Assembly (NCBI RefSeq): GCF_038595055.1
Contig: NZ_CP152002.1
Location: 3,392,501-3,456,500, forward strand
From: Paenibacillus sp. FSL R7-0345
Lineage (GTDB): Bacteria > Bacillota > Bacilli > Paenibacillales > Paenibacillaceae
DNA length: 64,000 nt
Direction of reading: 5' to 3'
The position numbers were made by a program, and so were the translations under genes. This document shows, in pieces, positions 8,389 to 18,100 of the stretch; within the stretch, counting starts at the first letter, position 1; each line of letters opens with the position of its first letter. Below the pieces are notes generated by a model. The model was not told the origin of the DNA and searched no databases. It saw only the letters and a program-made list of their open reading frames with translations.

Positions 8389-10050
8389 CTACACTTCTAT
8401 AATAATCGGCAGGATCATTGGACGGCGCTTGGTTTTGTCATACAGGAATTTCCCCAGCGCTTCTTTCAGGGTCTGCTTGATGACATTCCACTGGCCGAGG
8501 TCTGCCTGGTTTAGTTTCTCCAGTGTGGCTATGACCAGCTGATTGATCTCCCCGATCAGCTGGTCTGAATTGCGGACATAGATGAACCCGCGCGATATCG
8601 TATCCGGTTCGTTCAGCAGGCGGCCGTCTGACTGGCTAAGGGTGATTACTGTGATCAGAATACCGTCAGCCGACAGCTGGCGGCGGTCACGCAGCACCAC
8701 ATTCCCGATGTCACCAATCCCAAGCCCGTCAACATATATCTGTCCGGCAGGGACGCGTCCGCTCTGTCTGACAACACCGCCGGCCGACTCCACCAGCTCG
8801 CCATTTTTCAGCAGGAAGATGTTGTTCCCGTCAACGCCAACAGCTTCAGCCAGCAGCTTGTGATGATGCAGCATCCGGTATTCACCGTGAATCGGAATGA
8901 AATATTCCGGCTTCATCAAGGTCAGCATCAGCTTCAGTTCCTCCTGGCTGCCGTGCCCGGATACATGAAGCTCGCTTCGTGATCCGTAGATAACCTTGGC
9001 GCCCAGGACGTACAGGTTATCTATAATCCGGGCGACATTACGCTCATTGCCGGGAATGGGATTGGCAGCGAGCAGCACAGTGTCTCCGGCGCTGATCTCC
9101 ATCTGCCGATTGCTGGAATTCGCCAGCCGGGAAAGTGCCGCCATCGGTTCGCCCTGGCTGCCTGTGCACAGTACGGCAACCTCATGCGGCGGCAGCTTGG
9201 CGGCTTCGGCCGTTTCGACCAGCATTCCCTCCGGAATCGTCAAATAGCCCAGCTCCTGTGACACGGCTACCACATTTACCATGCTCCTGCCAAGCAGGGC
9301 AAGCTTGCGTCCGGTCAGGCTGGCGGCATCCACGATCTGCTGCAGACGGTGGACATTGGAGGCGAAGGTGGAGATAAAGATTCTGCGGTCGGCCTTTTGA
9401 AAAGCTTCTTCAATATGCGTACCAACCAGTCTTTCAGACGGGGTGAACCCGGGACGTTCCGCATTCGTGCTTTCGGAGAGCAGAAAACGGACGCCTTTTT
9501 TGCCGATATCGGCCATTTTATGTATGTCCGGGTACTGTCTGTTGACTGGAGTCATATCAAACTTGAAATCGCCTGTGTGCACAACAGTGCCTTCCGGTGT
9601 ATCAAACACAACGCCAAGACAATCCGGAATACTGTGGTTGGTTCGGAAGAAGCTGATCCCGATTTGGCCAAAATCAAGCACGGACTCCGAATCTATGCGG
9701 TGCAGGCTGGTCTGGCGGAGCAGCCCGTGCTCCTTAAGCTTCCTTTCAATCAGCCCCAGCGTAAGGCTGGAGGCATACAGCGGGAGATTCAGCTGCTTCA
9801 GCAGATAAGGGATTCCGCCGATATGATCCTCGTGGCCGTGAGTGACCACAAGTGCCTTTACCTTATCCGGATGAGCAAGCAGGTACGATATATCTGGAAT
9901 AATCAGATCAATGCCCAGCAGACTTTCATCCGGAAATTTGGAGCCGCAGTCTACTACGATGATATTGTCACCATACTGTATAAAATACATATTCTTGCCG
10001 ATCTCGGTTACGCCCCCCAGTGCTCCAATCCACAACCGGTTTTGTGGCAT
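8389..10050 (-). CDS. rnj: Ribonuclease J
   Basis: A 553-residue metallo-beta-lactamase/beta-CASP ribonuclease with 5'-3' exo- and endonuclease activity in mRNA decay and rRNA maturation. It shows 'ALGGVTEIGKNMYFI', the zinc motif 'THGHEDHIGG' (about residues 71-80), 'HTGDFKFD', the beta-CASP 'STNAERPGFTPSE', 'GSQGEPMAAL' and 'HVSGHGSQEELK'. It also has the RNase J C-terminal domain ('GDIGNVVLRDRRQLSADGI'). Length matches B. subtilis RNase J1 (about 555), and the intact THGHEDH motif resembles J1 more than J2. AAGGAGGCC precedes the ATG. It is monocistronic with its own terminator; Paenibacillus genomes may carry more than one paralogue, so I do not choose between rnjA and rnjB. Confidence 0.93.
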   Translation of the reverse strand: MPQNRLWIGALGGVTEIGKNMYFIQYGDNIIVVDCGSKFPDESLLGIDLIIPDISYLLAHPDKVKALVVTHGHEDHIGGIPYLLKQLNLPLYASSLTLGLIERKLKEHGLLRQTSLHRIDSESVLDFGQIGISFFRTNHSIPDCLGVVFDTPEGTVVHTGDFKFDMTPVNRQYPDIHKMADIGKKGVRFLLSESTNAERPGFTPSERLVGTHIEEAFQKADRRIFISTFASNVHRLQQIVDAASLTGRKLALLGRSMVNVVAVSQELGYLTIPEGMLVETAEAAKLPPHEVAVLCTGSQGEPMAALSRLANSSNRQMEISAGDTVLLAANPIPGNERNVARIIDNLYVLGAKVIYGSRSELHVSGHGSQEELKLMLTLMKPEYFIPIHGEYRMLHHHKLLAEAVGVDGNNIFLLKNGELVESAGGVVRQSGRVPAGQIYVDGLGIGDIGNVVLRDRRQLSADGILITVITLSQSDGRLLNEPDTISRGFIYVRNSDQLIGEINQLVIATLEKLNQADLGQWNVIKQTLKEALGKFLYDKTKRRPMILPIIIEV

Positions 10051-10136
10051 TTATACAGGCCTCCTTGTTGTTCAAAGTTTATTAGTAGTATGTATAGCTG
10101 TATGAATAATTATCCTGAATTTAGGTAGTCAGGTGC

Positions 10137-10165
10137 TTGCTTGACAGAACGCCAGTTCTTATAAT
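10137..10165 (+). promoter_or_regulatory. Promoter of the YjbR-family gene
   Basis: A perfect TATAAT at 10160-10165 stands 17 bases after TTGCTT (10137-10142). It ends 42 bases before the start of the next gene, in the divergent region between RNase J and that gene. Confidence 0.55.
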
Positions 10166-10207
10166 GGGAAGCATGAACAGCAAGCAGCTAAAGGGAGAGG
10201 GATAGGG

Positions 10208-10564
10208 ATGAAAAACAAAATTATGGATTACTGCCTGAAAAAGCGGGGGGCGGTTAAGGAGTATCCCTTCGGTCCGGAACCGGAGGTTTTTAAGGTGGGC
10301 GGTAAAATGTTCGCGTTTATTTATGAGGGAGCAGAGGAGGCCTGCCGGATCAATCTGAAATGTGACCCGGTTATTGCCGGGAACCTGCGGGAGCAGCTGG
10401 AGGCTGTTAAACCCGGCTACCATATGAACAAAAAGCACTGGAACACCGTTATTGTCGACGGCTCCCTGTCCCTGACAGAGATTTACGATATGATCGACCA
10501 TTCCTATAATCTGGTTGTCGGTAAACTGCCCAGAAGCCAGCGTGATTTGCTGCAGGAAGAGTAG
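10208..10564 (+). CDS. MmcQ/YjbR family protein
   Basis: A 118-residue protein of the YjbR/MmcQ 'double-wing' family. It has 'YPFGPEPEVFKVGGKMFAFI' near the N-terminus, 'INLKCDPVIAGNLREQ' in the middle and 'PGYHMNKKHWNTVIVDG' before the last helix, all hallmark positions. The family is described as DNA-binding-like but its role is not established. GGGAGAGGGATAGGG precedes the ATG. It is transcribed alone, divergently from RNase J. Confidence 0.87.
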   Translation: MKNKIMDYCLKKRGAVKEYPFGPEPEVFKVGGKMFAFIYEGAEEACRINLKCDPVIAGNLREQLEAVKPGYHMNKKHWNTVIVDGSLSLTEIYDMIDHSYNLVVGKLPRSQRDLLQEE

Positions 10565-10683
10565 AATGACGGCAGCCTTTGCTGCTTTGGATGAGTGAGG
10601 ATTCCTGCATCCGTTTATAAATACATATATAGACAGCAGACAGGAGAAAGCCTGACAACTGGAGAGCTGAGGTGCTTATACCG

Positions 10684-11838
10684 ATGAAAAAGATTTATGT
10701 GTTATCCATACTGACAGCTGTTATGACCGCCGGCTGCTCATCCGCGGCAGAAGAACCGCTGGTTTCCCGGCCGGCGGCGCAGGAGAATTCCGTTCAGGAG
10801 CAGCCCGCAGCCCCGGAACCGCAGATGTCTGCCCAGCCTTCGCCAGATGCTGGGGAGGCGGCGGTTACAGAGCGGGGGGTGCTGGCCGACAATCTCGAAG
10901 TGCCATGGTCGATTACCAAGACCGGTGATGTCTTTTATATAACAGAGCGTCCCGGCAACATTGTGCAAATTGAGGGCGGTGAGGCTGTGCGTCAGCAGGT
11001 GAAGCTGGAGAAAAAGCTGGCGACCGCTTCCGAGGCCGGCCTGCTGGGACTTGCGCTTGATGCGGAATTTGCCGAATCCGGACTGGCCTATGCGTATTAT
11101 TCTTACACGGACAATTCGGGCCAGTTTAACCGGATCGTAACGCTGAGACTGGAGGATGGAATCTGGAGCGAAGAAGACTTGCTGCTCGATAAGCTGCCCA
11201 GCGGCTCTGTTCATCACGGCGGAAGGCTGCAAATCGGGCCGGACGGCAAGCTGTATGCCACAGCTGGCGATGCCAGTGCTGCAGATACCGCCCAGGATAC
11301 AGATTCATTAGGCGGCAAAATCCTGCGGCTGAACCTTGACGGTTCAATCCCGGAGGATAACCTGCAAGCGGACTCCTACGTATACAGCTACGGGCACCGG
11401 AATGCCCAAGGACTGGCCTGGACGGATGACGGTGTAATGTACGCAAGCGAGCATGGCAACCGCAGCCAGGATGAGATTAATGAAATTGAACCGGGTCTGA
11501 ATTACGGCTGGCCGGTTATTGAGGGGGACGAGCAGCAGGAAGGGATGGTCACGCCGCTTTTCACCTCTGGCGGCGATACGACCTGGGCGCCGTCCGGCAT
11601 GGCTTATGCCGATGGCAGTCTGTACGTAGCCGCATTAAGGGGCAGTGCTATATTGGCGTTTAATCTTGAAACGGGTACGGAACGGGAGGCTTTAACCGGG
11701 TACGGCAGGGTCCGTGATGTGATGATACAGGATGACATGCTTTATTTTGTCAGCAATAATACCGACGGGCGCGGCGATCCTAAGGAAGAGGATGATAAGC
11801 TTTACCGCGTTTCCTTGTCTGCATTGAAAAAGTACTAG
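10684..11838 (+). CDS. PQQ-type sugar dehydrogenase lipoprotein
   Basis: About 384 residues. The N-terminal 'MKKIYVLSILTAVMTAGCSS' is a lipoprotein signal with a lipobox ending at Cys, followed by a Pro/Gln/Ala linker. The mature part is the six-bladed propeller of soluble glucose/aldose dehydrogenases. It includes 'LEVPWSITKTGDVFYITERPG', 'GLLGLALDAEF', 'SVHHGGRLQIGPDGKLYATAGDA' with the catalytic His, 'YSYGHRNAQGLAW' and 'EHGNRSQDEINEIEPGLNYGWP'. It should sit on the outer face of the membrane and oxidise sugars with PQQ or act as a binding propeller. A GTG at 10672 is an alternative start, but TGAGGTG at 10668 suits the ATG at 10684 and leaves a clean signal peptide. Confidence 0.87.
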   Translation: MKKIYVLSILTAVMTAGCSSAAEEPLVSRPAAQENSVQEQPAAPEPQMSAQPSPDAGEAAVTERGVLADNLEVPWSITKTGDVFYITERPGNIVQIEGGEAVRQQVKLEKKLATASEAGLLGLALDAEFAESGLAYAYYSYTDNSGQFNRIVTLRLEDGIWSEEDLLLDKLPSGSVHHGGRLQIGPDGKLYATAGDASAADTAQDTDSLGGKILRLNLDGSIPEDNLQADSYVYSYGHRNAQGLAWTDDGVMYASEHGNRSQDEINEIEPGLNYGWPVIEGDEQQEGMVTPLFTSGGDTTWAPSGMAYADGSLYVAALRGSAILAFNLETGTEREALTGYGRVRDVMIQDDMLYFVSNNTDGRGDPKEEDDKLYRVSLSALKKY

Positions 11839-11870
11839 TAGGCCCGGCTATATCTTATATTAAAATACAG

Positions 11871-11904
11871 AAACAGCAGCCGTGAGGCTGCTGTTTTCTT
11901 TTTG
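11871..11904. terminator. Bidirectional terminator between the sugar dehydrogenase and RpiR genes
   Basis: ACAGCAGCC, a GTGA tetraloop and GGCTGCTGT are followed by TTTCTTTTT on the plus strand. On the minus strand the same stem runs into TTTCTGTATTTTAA. It serves two convergent genes. Confidence 0.85.
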
Positions 11905-11927
11905 ACTGAATACCGCCATCTGTACTG

Positions 11928-12794
11928 TTAGGACTCGTCCATTAGCTCGTTAATATATTGGCTGCTCAGCGAACGCTCGGCTGATTCCTTGTTCTGGGTA
12001 TACGAAATCTTGTAAATGCAGGAGTAGATCACATTCAGCACATATTCAAACGCCATTTGCGAGGAAAAGGTGCCGATCTTGGCATGCTTGACTTCGTCAC
12101 CCGGCACACAGATACAGAGCGTGCTGAGCTTGGCCAGTTCACTCTGTTCAGCGGCGGTGATCGTAATAAGCGGGACTCCCTGCTGTCTGAGATGGCGGGC
12201 TGCTTTTACAAAAATAGGTGAGTTCCCGTGGTAGGTGAGAAAAATGGCGCAATCGTCCGGTGTCAGATTAACGGTGTGGTAGGCCCATTCGTACAGGTCC
12301 GTGGCGATCACGGCATATTTGTTGATTTTGATCAGCTTGTTTTGAAAGCTCCGGGCCCGGATCTGTGAATCCCCCAACGCGTAGATGAAGATTCGTTCAG
12401 ACTGATCCAGCTTTAGCGCAGTCCGGGCGAGCACGGCATCATCCATGTATGTATAGGCTTTGCTGAGCGTTTCTTTCATTAATTCGGCGATTTCCCCGGC
12501 CACCTGCAACGCTGATTCATCCAGTTCAAAAGGATAGTTCGGATCAACATTGGAGGGAGTCTGGGTATGCTGCTGAAATTCACGGGCAAGCTGCAGAGTG
12601 AACTCTTTAAAGCCGGATAAGCCAAGCTTGCGGGTCAGCCGGTTGATGGCCGAGTGGGACGTATAGGTCGCTTTTGCCAGTTCCTGAATGTTAAGCTGCA
12701 GCATATTTTCCCTGTGACGCAGGATATAGGCTGCTATGCTCTGCTCGTTAGGTGTAAAATGGGACATTTCTGATAATTGCCGCAGCAGCTTCAA
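11928..12794 (-). CDS. MurR/RpiR family transcriptional regulator
   Basis: A 288-residue regulator. The N-terminal HTH_6 domain (about residues 1-78) contains 'FTPNEQSIAAYILRHRENMLQLNIQELAKATYTSHSAINRLTRKLGLSGFKEF' in register with the family. Residues about 105-245 are a SIS sugar-phosphate-binding domain ('ERIFIYALGDSQIRARSFQNKL', 'AIFLTYHGNSPIFVKAARHLRQQGVPLITIT'). Such proteins sense phosphosugars. The start is a TTG 7 bases after GAGGTG. It is divergent from two Gfo/Idh/MocA genes with 146 bases between them, so it most likely controls them. Confidence 0.88.
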   Translation of the reverse strand: MKLLRQLSEMSHFTPNEQSIAAYILRHRENMLQLNIQELAKATYTSHSAINRLTRKLGLSGFKEFTLQLAREFQQHTQTPSNVDPNYPFELDESALQVAGEIAELMKETLSKAYTYMDDAVLARTALKLDQSERIFIYALGDSQIRARSFQNKLIKINKYAVIATDLYEWAYHTVNLTPDDCAIFLTYHGNSPIFVKAARHLRQQGVPLITITAAEQSELAKLSTLCICVPGDEVKHAKIGTFSSQMAFEYVLNVIYSCIYKISYTQNKESAERSLSSQYINELMDES

Positions 12795-12883
12795 TAGGAT
12801 TCACCTCAATAAACATTTTGTTCGGTAATGGAGGGTACGGAATGCAGGGATTTGGTCGATTGTACCGTTTTACCTGCAAATTC

Positions 12884-12911
12884 TTTACGCCCGGATAAGT
12901 TCCTTTATAAT
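12884..12911 (+). promoter_or_regulatory. Promoter of the Gfo/Idh/MocA gene pair
   Basis: TTTACG (12884-12889), a 16-base spacer and a perfect TATAAT (12906-12911) lie 30 bases before the first start codon, in the region shared with the divergent RpiR gene. Confidence 0.6.
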
Positions 12912-12940
12912 AAACGAAAAAGACCTCAGGGGGAATGTAC

Positions 12941-13960
12941 ATGCTGACAATCGCTTATATCGGAAACGGAAAAAGCACCAACCGCTATCATCTGCCGTTT
13001 GCACTGAACCGGGATTATATCAACGTAAAAACCATCTATGCCCGCAATCCGCACAAAGCAGAATGGGACAAGATCCCCGGTGTTTTATATACAGATGATA
13101 TTAATGCAGTGATGAACGATGCAGAGATTCAGTTAGTTGTGGTATGCACTCATCTGGATTCGCATTATGAGTATGCCAAGCTGGCGCTGGATCACGGCAA
13201 ACATGTGCTGGTGGAGAAACCGTTTATGATGAGCGCAGAGGACGCTAAGGCTATTTTTGCATATGCCCGGGAGAAGAAGCTGATTATCCAGTGTTACCAG
13301 AACAGACGCTATGATTCAGATTTTCTCACAACGGGGCAGGTTATCGAATCAGGCAAGCTCGGTGAGCTGCTGGAGGTAGAGCTGAATTATGATTATTACC
13401 GGCCGGAAACGCCGAATGCGGTCAAGCAGTTCTCTCCGTATAGCAGCTATTTGTTCGGACATGGTGTTCATACCATTGATCAGGTGATCTCTTATTTCGG
13501 GACGCCGGACCGGGTGCATTATGATGTGCGGCAGCTGCTTGGACAGGGCAGAATGAATGATTATTTTGATCTGGATTTCTATTATGCTGCGCTCAAGGTA
13601 TCGGTAAAATCGAGCTTTTTCCGCTTGAAGGCCCGGCCAAGCTTTGTTGCCTACGGTAAAAAGGGTGTGTTCGTCAAACATACGATTGACCGCCAGGAGG
13701 AGCATCTCAAATTATTTTACCTGCCGCAGGGACATGCCGATTTCGGGCTGGACACGCCGGATCATTACGGCACGCTGACTTATCTGGATGATGAGGGCAA
13801 TTACCATGAGGAGAAGGTCGTTTCCGTCAAAGGGGATTATGCCAGAGTCTATGATGACATCTATGAAGTCATTGTGAACGGGCGGGAGAAGGTTATCAAG
13901 GATGAGGAAACAGTTGCCGTTATGGAGATTCTGGAACACGGGATTGCGGGGTGCAGCTGA
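12941..13960 (+). CDS. Gfo/Idh/MocA family oxidoreductase (YhhX-like)
   Basis: About 339 residues. The N-terminus 'LTIAYIGNGKSTNRYHLPFAL' is unusually close to E. coli YhhX ('CAFIGFGKSTTRYHLPY' from memory). It continues with 'VVVCTHLDSHYEYAKLALDHGKHVLVEKPF', the family EKP motif whose Lys is catalytic, then 'CYQNRRYDSDFLT' and 'YYRPETP'. It is an NAD(P)-dependent cytosolic dehydrogenase acting on a sugar-like substrate. The nearby ATG at 12935 would leave no spacing to the CAGGGGGA ribosome site, so I prefer 12941. Its stop codon overlaps the next start (TGATG). Confidence 0.88.
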   Translation: MLTIAYIGNGKSTNRYHLPFALNRDYINVKTIYARNPHKAEWDKIPGVLYTDDINAVMNDAEIQLVVVCTHLDSHYEYAKLALDHGKHVLVEKPFMMSAEDAKAIFAYAREKKLIIQCYQNRRYDSDFLTTGQVIESGKLGELLEVELNYDYYRPETPNAVKQFSPYSSYLFGHGVHTIDQVISYFGTPDRVHYDVRQLLGQGRMNDYFDLDFYYAALKVSVKSSFFRLKARPSFVAYGKKGVFVKHTIDRQEEHLKLFYLPQGHADFGLDTPDHYGTLTYLDDEGNYHEEKVVSVKGDYARVYDDIYEVIVNGREKVIKDEETVAVMEILEHGIAGCS

Positions 13961-14949
13961 TGAAGCTCGGAATTGCCGGAGCGGGAAACATCGTACTTGA
14001 TCTGCTAAGTTTTATACAGGATATACCTGAGATTAATGTGCAGGCCATCTGTTCGAAGCCGGAGCATCAGGATAAACTGCTTCATTTACAAAAGAATCAA
14101 GGCATCCGGCAGGTATATTACAGTTACGGCGATATGCTGGCGGATGCGGAGGTAGATACTGTCTACATCGGGCTGCCGAACCATCTGCATTTCCAGTATG
14201 CCAAGGAAGCGTTGATGAACGGAAAACATGTAATCTGCGAGAAGCCGTTCACCTCAAATCTGGAGGAATTTCTGGAGCTGCAGCAGCTTGCCCGCGGTAG
14301 CGGTCTGATTCTGGCTGAGGCCATTTCCAACCAGTATCTGAACAATTACCTGCTGCTGAAGGAGCACCTGCCTAAGCTGGGTGCGCTTAAAATCGTAGAA
14401 TGCAATTACTCCCAATACTCGTCGCGGTACGATGCTTTTCTGGCCGGAAATGTGCTGCCTGCCTTTAACCCGGAGCTGTCCGGAGGCGCACTGATGGATA
14501 TTAATATTTATAATATCCATTTTGCAGTCGGCTGCTTCGGCAGTCCGCTGAAGGTGCAGTACTCCGCTAATATAGACCGGGGCGTTGATACCTCAGGTAT
14601 TCTGCTGCTGGATTACGGCAGTTTCAAATGCATATGTATAGGGGCGAAGGACAGTAGCGGGCAGAACGGGATGAACATTCAGGGAGTTCATGGATATATT
14701 CATCTGTCCGGCTCGGCTAACGGGATCGACAGCTTTGATTATGTGGAGGGCAAGCAGCCGCCGGTAACGATTGACCGGAAAAATCACCCGCACCGCATGT
14801 ATGACGAATTCAAAGCATTCGCACGCATGGTCCGGGAGAATGACCTGGAGACGGCAAACCGGATGCTGGAGCACAGCAGACGGGTTATGGAGGTCGTTGA
14901 GCAGGCAAAGCAATCAGCCGGGCTGGTGTTTGGTGCGGACCGGCGTTAA
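13960..14949 (+). CDS. Gfo/Idh/MocA family oxidoreductase
   Basis: About 329 residues. 'KLGIAGAGNIVLDLLSFIQDI' is the Rossmann strand, then 'VDTVYIGLPNHLHFQYAKEALMNGKHVICEKPF' carries the EKP catalytic motif, and 'LAEAISNQYLNNY' follows. The C-terminal domain has 'SGGALMDINIYNIHFAVGCFG', the usual GxxxDxxxH pattern in a modified form. A GTG at 13951 lies in the same frame, but the ATG at 13960 overlaps the upstream TGA as TGATG, the classic coupled arrangement. Substrate unknown; the partner gene and the RpiR regulator suggest a sugar or polyol pathway. Confidence 0.87.
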   Translation: MKLGIAGAGNIVLDLLSFIQDIPEINVQAICSKPEHQDKLLHLQKNQGIRQVYYSYGDMLADAEVDTVYIGLPNHLHFQYAKEALMNGKHVICEKPFTSNLEEFLELQQLARGSGLILAEAISNQYLNNYLLLKEHLPKLGALKIVECNYSQYSSRYDAFLAGNVLPAFNPELSGGALMDINIYNIHFAVGCFGSPLKVQYSANIDRGVDTSGILLLDYGSFKCICIGAKDSSGQNGMNIQGVHGYIHLSGSANGIDSFDYVEGKQPPVTIDRKNHPHRMYDEFKAFARMVRENDLETANRMLEHSRRVMEVVEQAKQSAGLVFGADRR

Positions 14950-15116
14950 CCGTTGAATGGATAAAAAAATGAGTAATACATGAATGAAGTATTATTTGCG
15001 CTTACATTACGATGATCTCACGAATACATTGCCGCATTATGCTGAAATAACGTGTTCCTTTAAAATTACAATTTTAAGGTGGACAAGAGATCAGATCATG
15101 AGGAGCGTGGCAGGCA

Positions 15117-18100
15117 GTGAGTGAGAAGCATCCGCTTTTGAAAAGAGTATTAACCGGAATATTGGCAATGTCAGTTATAGTACCGTTTACTCCACCCTCG
15201 TTCTCGTCAACCGTTTATGGGGATGCGGCGGAGCCTAGCGGTGTTGTCATGCTGGAAGATTTTGAAAATGTGAGTCTGGCGGATTTAACATTCGACAGTG
15301 CGCGCATTTACAGCGGCAATCTGGCACTTGAAAGTAATCCGAAATATATACGTGACGGGGCTAAATCTTTGCGTATTGATTATGATTTTATCGGTGTGAC
15401 CGATAACCCCTCCCAAGTTGCAGTCGGGCCTGCAACGCAGTTACCCTTGACAGGCAGAACACCCAAAAAAATCGGTATGTGGATTTACGCCAACAATGAA
15501 GGGCATGGTCTGACCTCTAAGTTCTATGTTTCAGCCACCGGGAAGTCCAAAACTTATGAAATGAGAAGCGAGGAGGTAGGTATAGACTGGAGCGGCTGGA
15601 AGTATGTTGAGGCTGAAATCGGGGATGATCTACAACTGCCCGGTACCCTGGCGTTCTATTTCCAGATGAAAGAAAGACAAATGAGCAAAAAGAACAAAGG
15701 CTCGATTTGGATCGACGATGTCAGACTGATCTATGATGAGCCGGCGGATGAAGATATGGATGTTCCTGTGCTGACTCCGGTTTCACCCGTACCGGATCAA
15801 ATCCTGACTGCCCCTGTATCTGACATCATCCTGTCGGCGGATGATGCCAAATCGGGCATTGATCCAGATTCAATTCGATTAACTATGGATGGGCAGCCCG
15901 TGGTACCGGCGGCCTTCGCTTATGATCTAAGCACTAAGGCAATTACCTACCACCCGGATGTGCCGCTGGATGGCGGTTATCATCAAGTAGTTGCCGAAGT
16001 GAAGGATCTGGCGGGCAACCCTGCTTCAGCAGAGTACACTTTTACTGTTGATCATGGGGCCATGCTCACATTGGAGGCGCCTGAGGAAGCGGTCAGCAAC
16101 GAGACTTACCGGTTAAAGCTGGCGGCAAAGGATGCCGGTGAAGCCAACAGTGTGCAGGCCAGAATCAAATTCGACCCGCAGACGCTGCAGGCGAATGCTG
16201 TGCACGCACGTGATGGTTTAAGCAACGTCAAGAGCACAGTTGACAATATAGGCGGTTATGTTGAATTTAGCGCAGACGGATTGCAAAAGGGCCTTGTGGA
16301 TGCACTGGCCAGCATTGATTTCAATGTGAACCGGTCCGCAAAAATGGAGCGTGGCGAGACCTACAAGTCGATCACCATGGTGGATGGCGGTTTTGGATAT
16401 AGCAACGCGGCGACCGTAAGCTCCTTTGCCTCCCCGGTTAAGTATACGATTGGTTTTCCGTACGCTTTAACCATCAAGGGAGCGGGCCTGCAAACGAAGA
16501 ATATTATCACCGTTACCACTCATGCGGGAGCTCCGGTTGAAGGAGCTGAGATCGACTTTACCGATGTCAATGGTCCACAGACTTATGTTACGGTGACTGC
16601 AGGCAATTCGAATATTTATGCCAGCGCGGATTCTTCGTCCACTGTACTGCTAACAGCAGAGCAAAACGGGCAGTTCTTCGCCACGACAGGAAGCGCATCC
16701 GGATTTGTCAAAGTATATCTGCCGGATGGAACCAAGACAGGCTATATAGCTTCAGCTGACATTCAGCAGAAAAGTCTTACTGAAGGATTTGGGCTTACGG
16801 ATGCCAGGGGTGAAATACATACTTCGCTGGCCAATCTTGCGCTCGGTACATGGAAAGTGCAGGCAGTGAAGGATGGCGGTACCAGTGAGAGTTTCAGCAT
16901 GAACGTGGTTACCCAATTGGGCGGAGACGATCCGAAATACATTCAAACCTTTGTTACCGAAGACATGAGTACAATGCTGAGCGTTGGCTGGCAGACGGCT
17001 CCCAGAGTTCAAGAAACCTCGATTCAATATGTGAAGGACAGTGATCTGGTAAATAATAACTTAAACAGTACACAACAAAAGGCGGCAGAGCAGTCTGCAC
17101 TTACTGAAGTGGAGGTTATCCATGAGGTTGAGGGCGGGCCGCTGGGGGAAATTAAGTTCCATAAATCATTGGTTACCGGTCTGGAGCCGAATACTGCTTA
17201 TCATTACCGGGTGGGCTATGAAGGTCACTGGAGTAACTGGTACGAATACAAGACTTTGACTGCAGTGCCGCAAACCCCTGTTTCTTTTGTATTTGTAACC
17301 GACTCGCATACCAAGGGAGATAACGGGCTGGAGATCTATCAGCAGCTGATCAGCGATGCAGTAACCCGTTATCCGGACACCCAGTTTATAATGCACGGCG
17401 GCGACATGGTGGACGACGGAGCAATCCTGAATGAGTGGAACCAGTTCTGGGAAGCTTCCTCGTTTTATGCTACCTCCCTTCCTTCAGGCTATACCATGGG
17501 GAATCACGATGTTAAAGGTGCCGGCAAGGAGATTTTCGCCAAAGGGTTGGATTTGCCGGAGAATGGTCCTGATGTTCAAAAGGACTATGCCTATTCTTTT
17601 GATTCAGGTGAGGTACATTTCATTGTGTTGAACTCCGAGGCAGATGAAGTAACCATGGCCCAGCAGGCAGTATGGCTGCGCGGGGATCTTCTGGCAAGTG
17701 ATAAGAAATGGAAGATTGTAATGTTCCATAAGCCTGCTTATCATACCGAAGACGGACGCGGAAACGTCATTGAATACACGCAAACCTATTTTGCGCCTAT
17801 CCTGGAAGAGCTCAAAGTTGACCTGGTGCTGGAGGGGCACGACCATGTGTACGCGCGTACCTATCCGATGAGCGGAGGGAAGCCGTTGTTGAATGGTGAG
17901 CGCGGGACTGTCTATTTGGACGGAGGCGCGTCCGGCTGGAAATTCTACGATGGAGCCCGCTATGAGTATCTTAATTTTATGTTTGACGAGGACGTTCCGG
18001 TATACTCAGCCATTCAAGTCAGCCATGATACCATCACAATCCAGGCCCGCACTACGGAAAGCGACGTATTACTCGACAATTATATTATCGAAAAGAAGGA

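Noticed and set aside
9349..10128. A 259-codon plus-strand open frame opposite RNase J
   Set aside because: Antisense to a well-conserved gene, no ribosome site and no recognisable motif.
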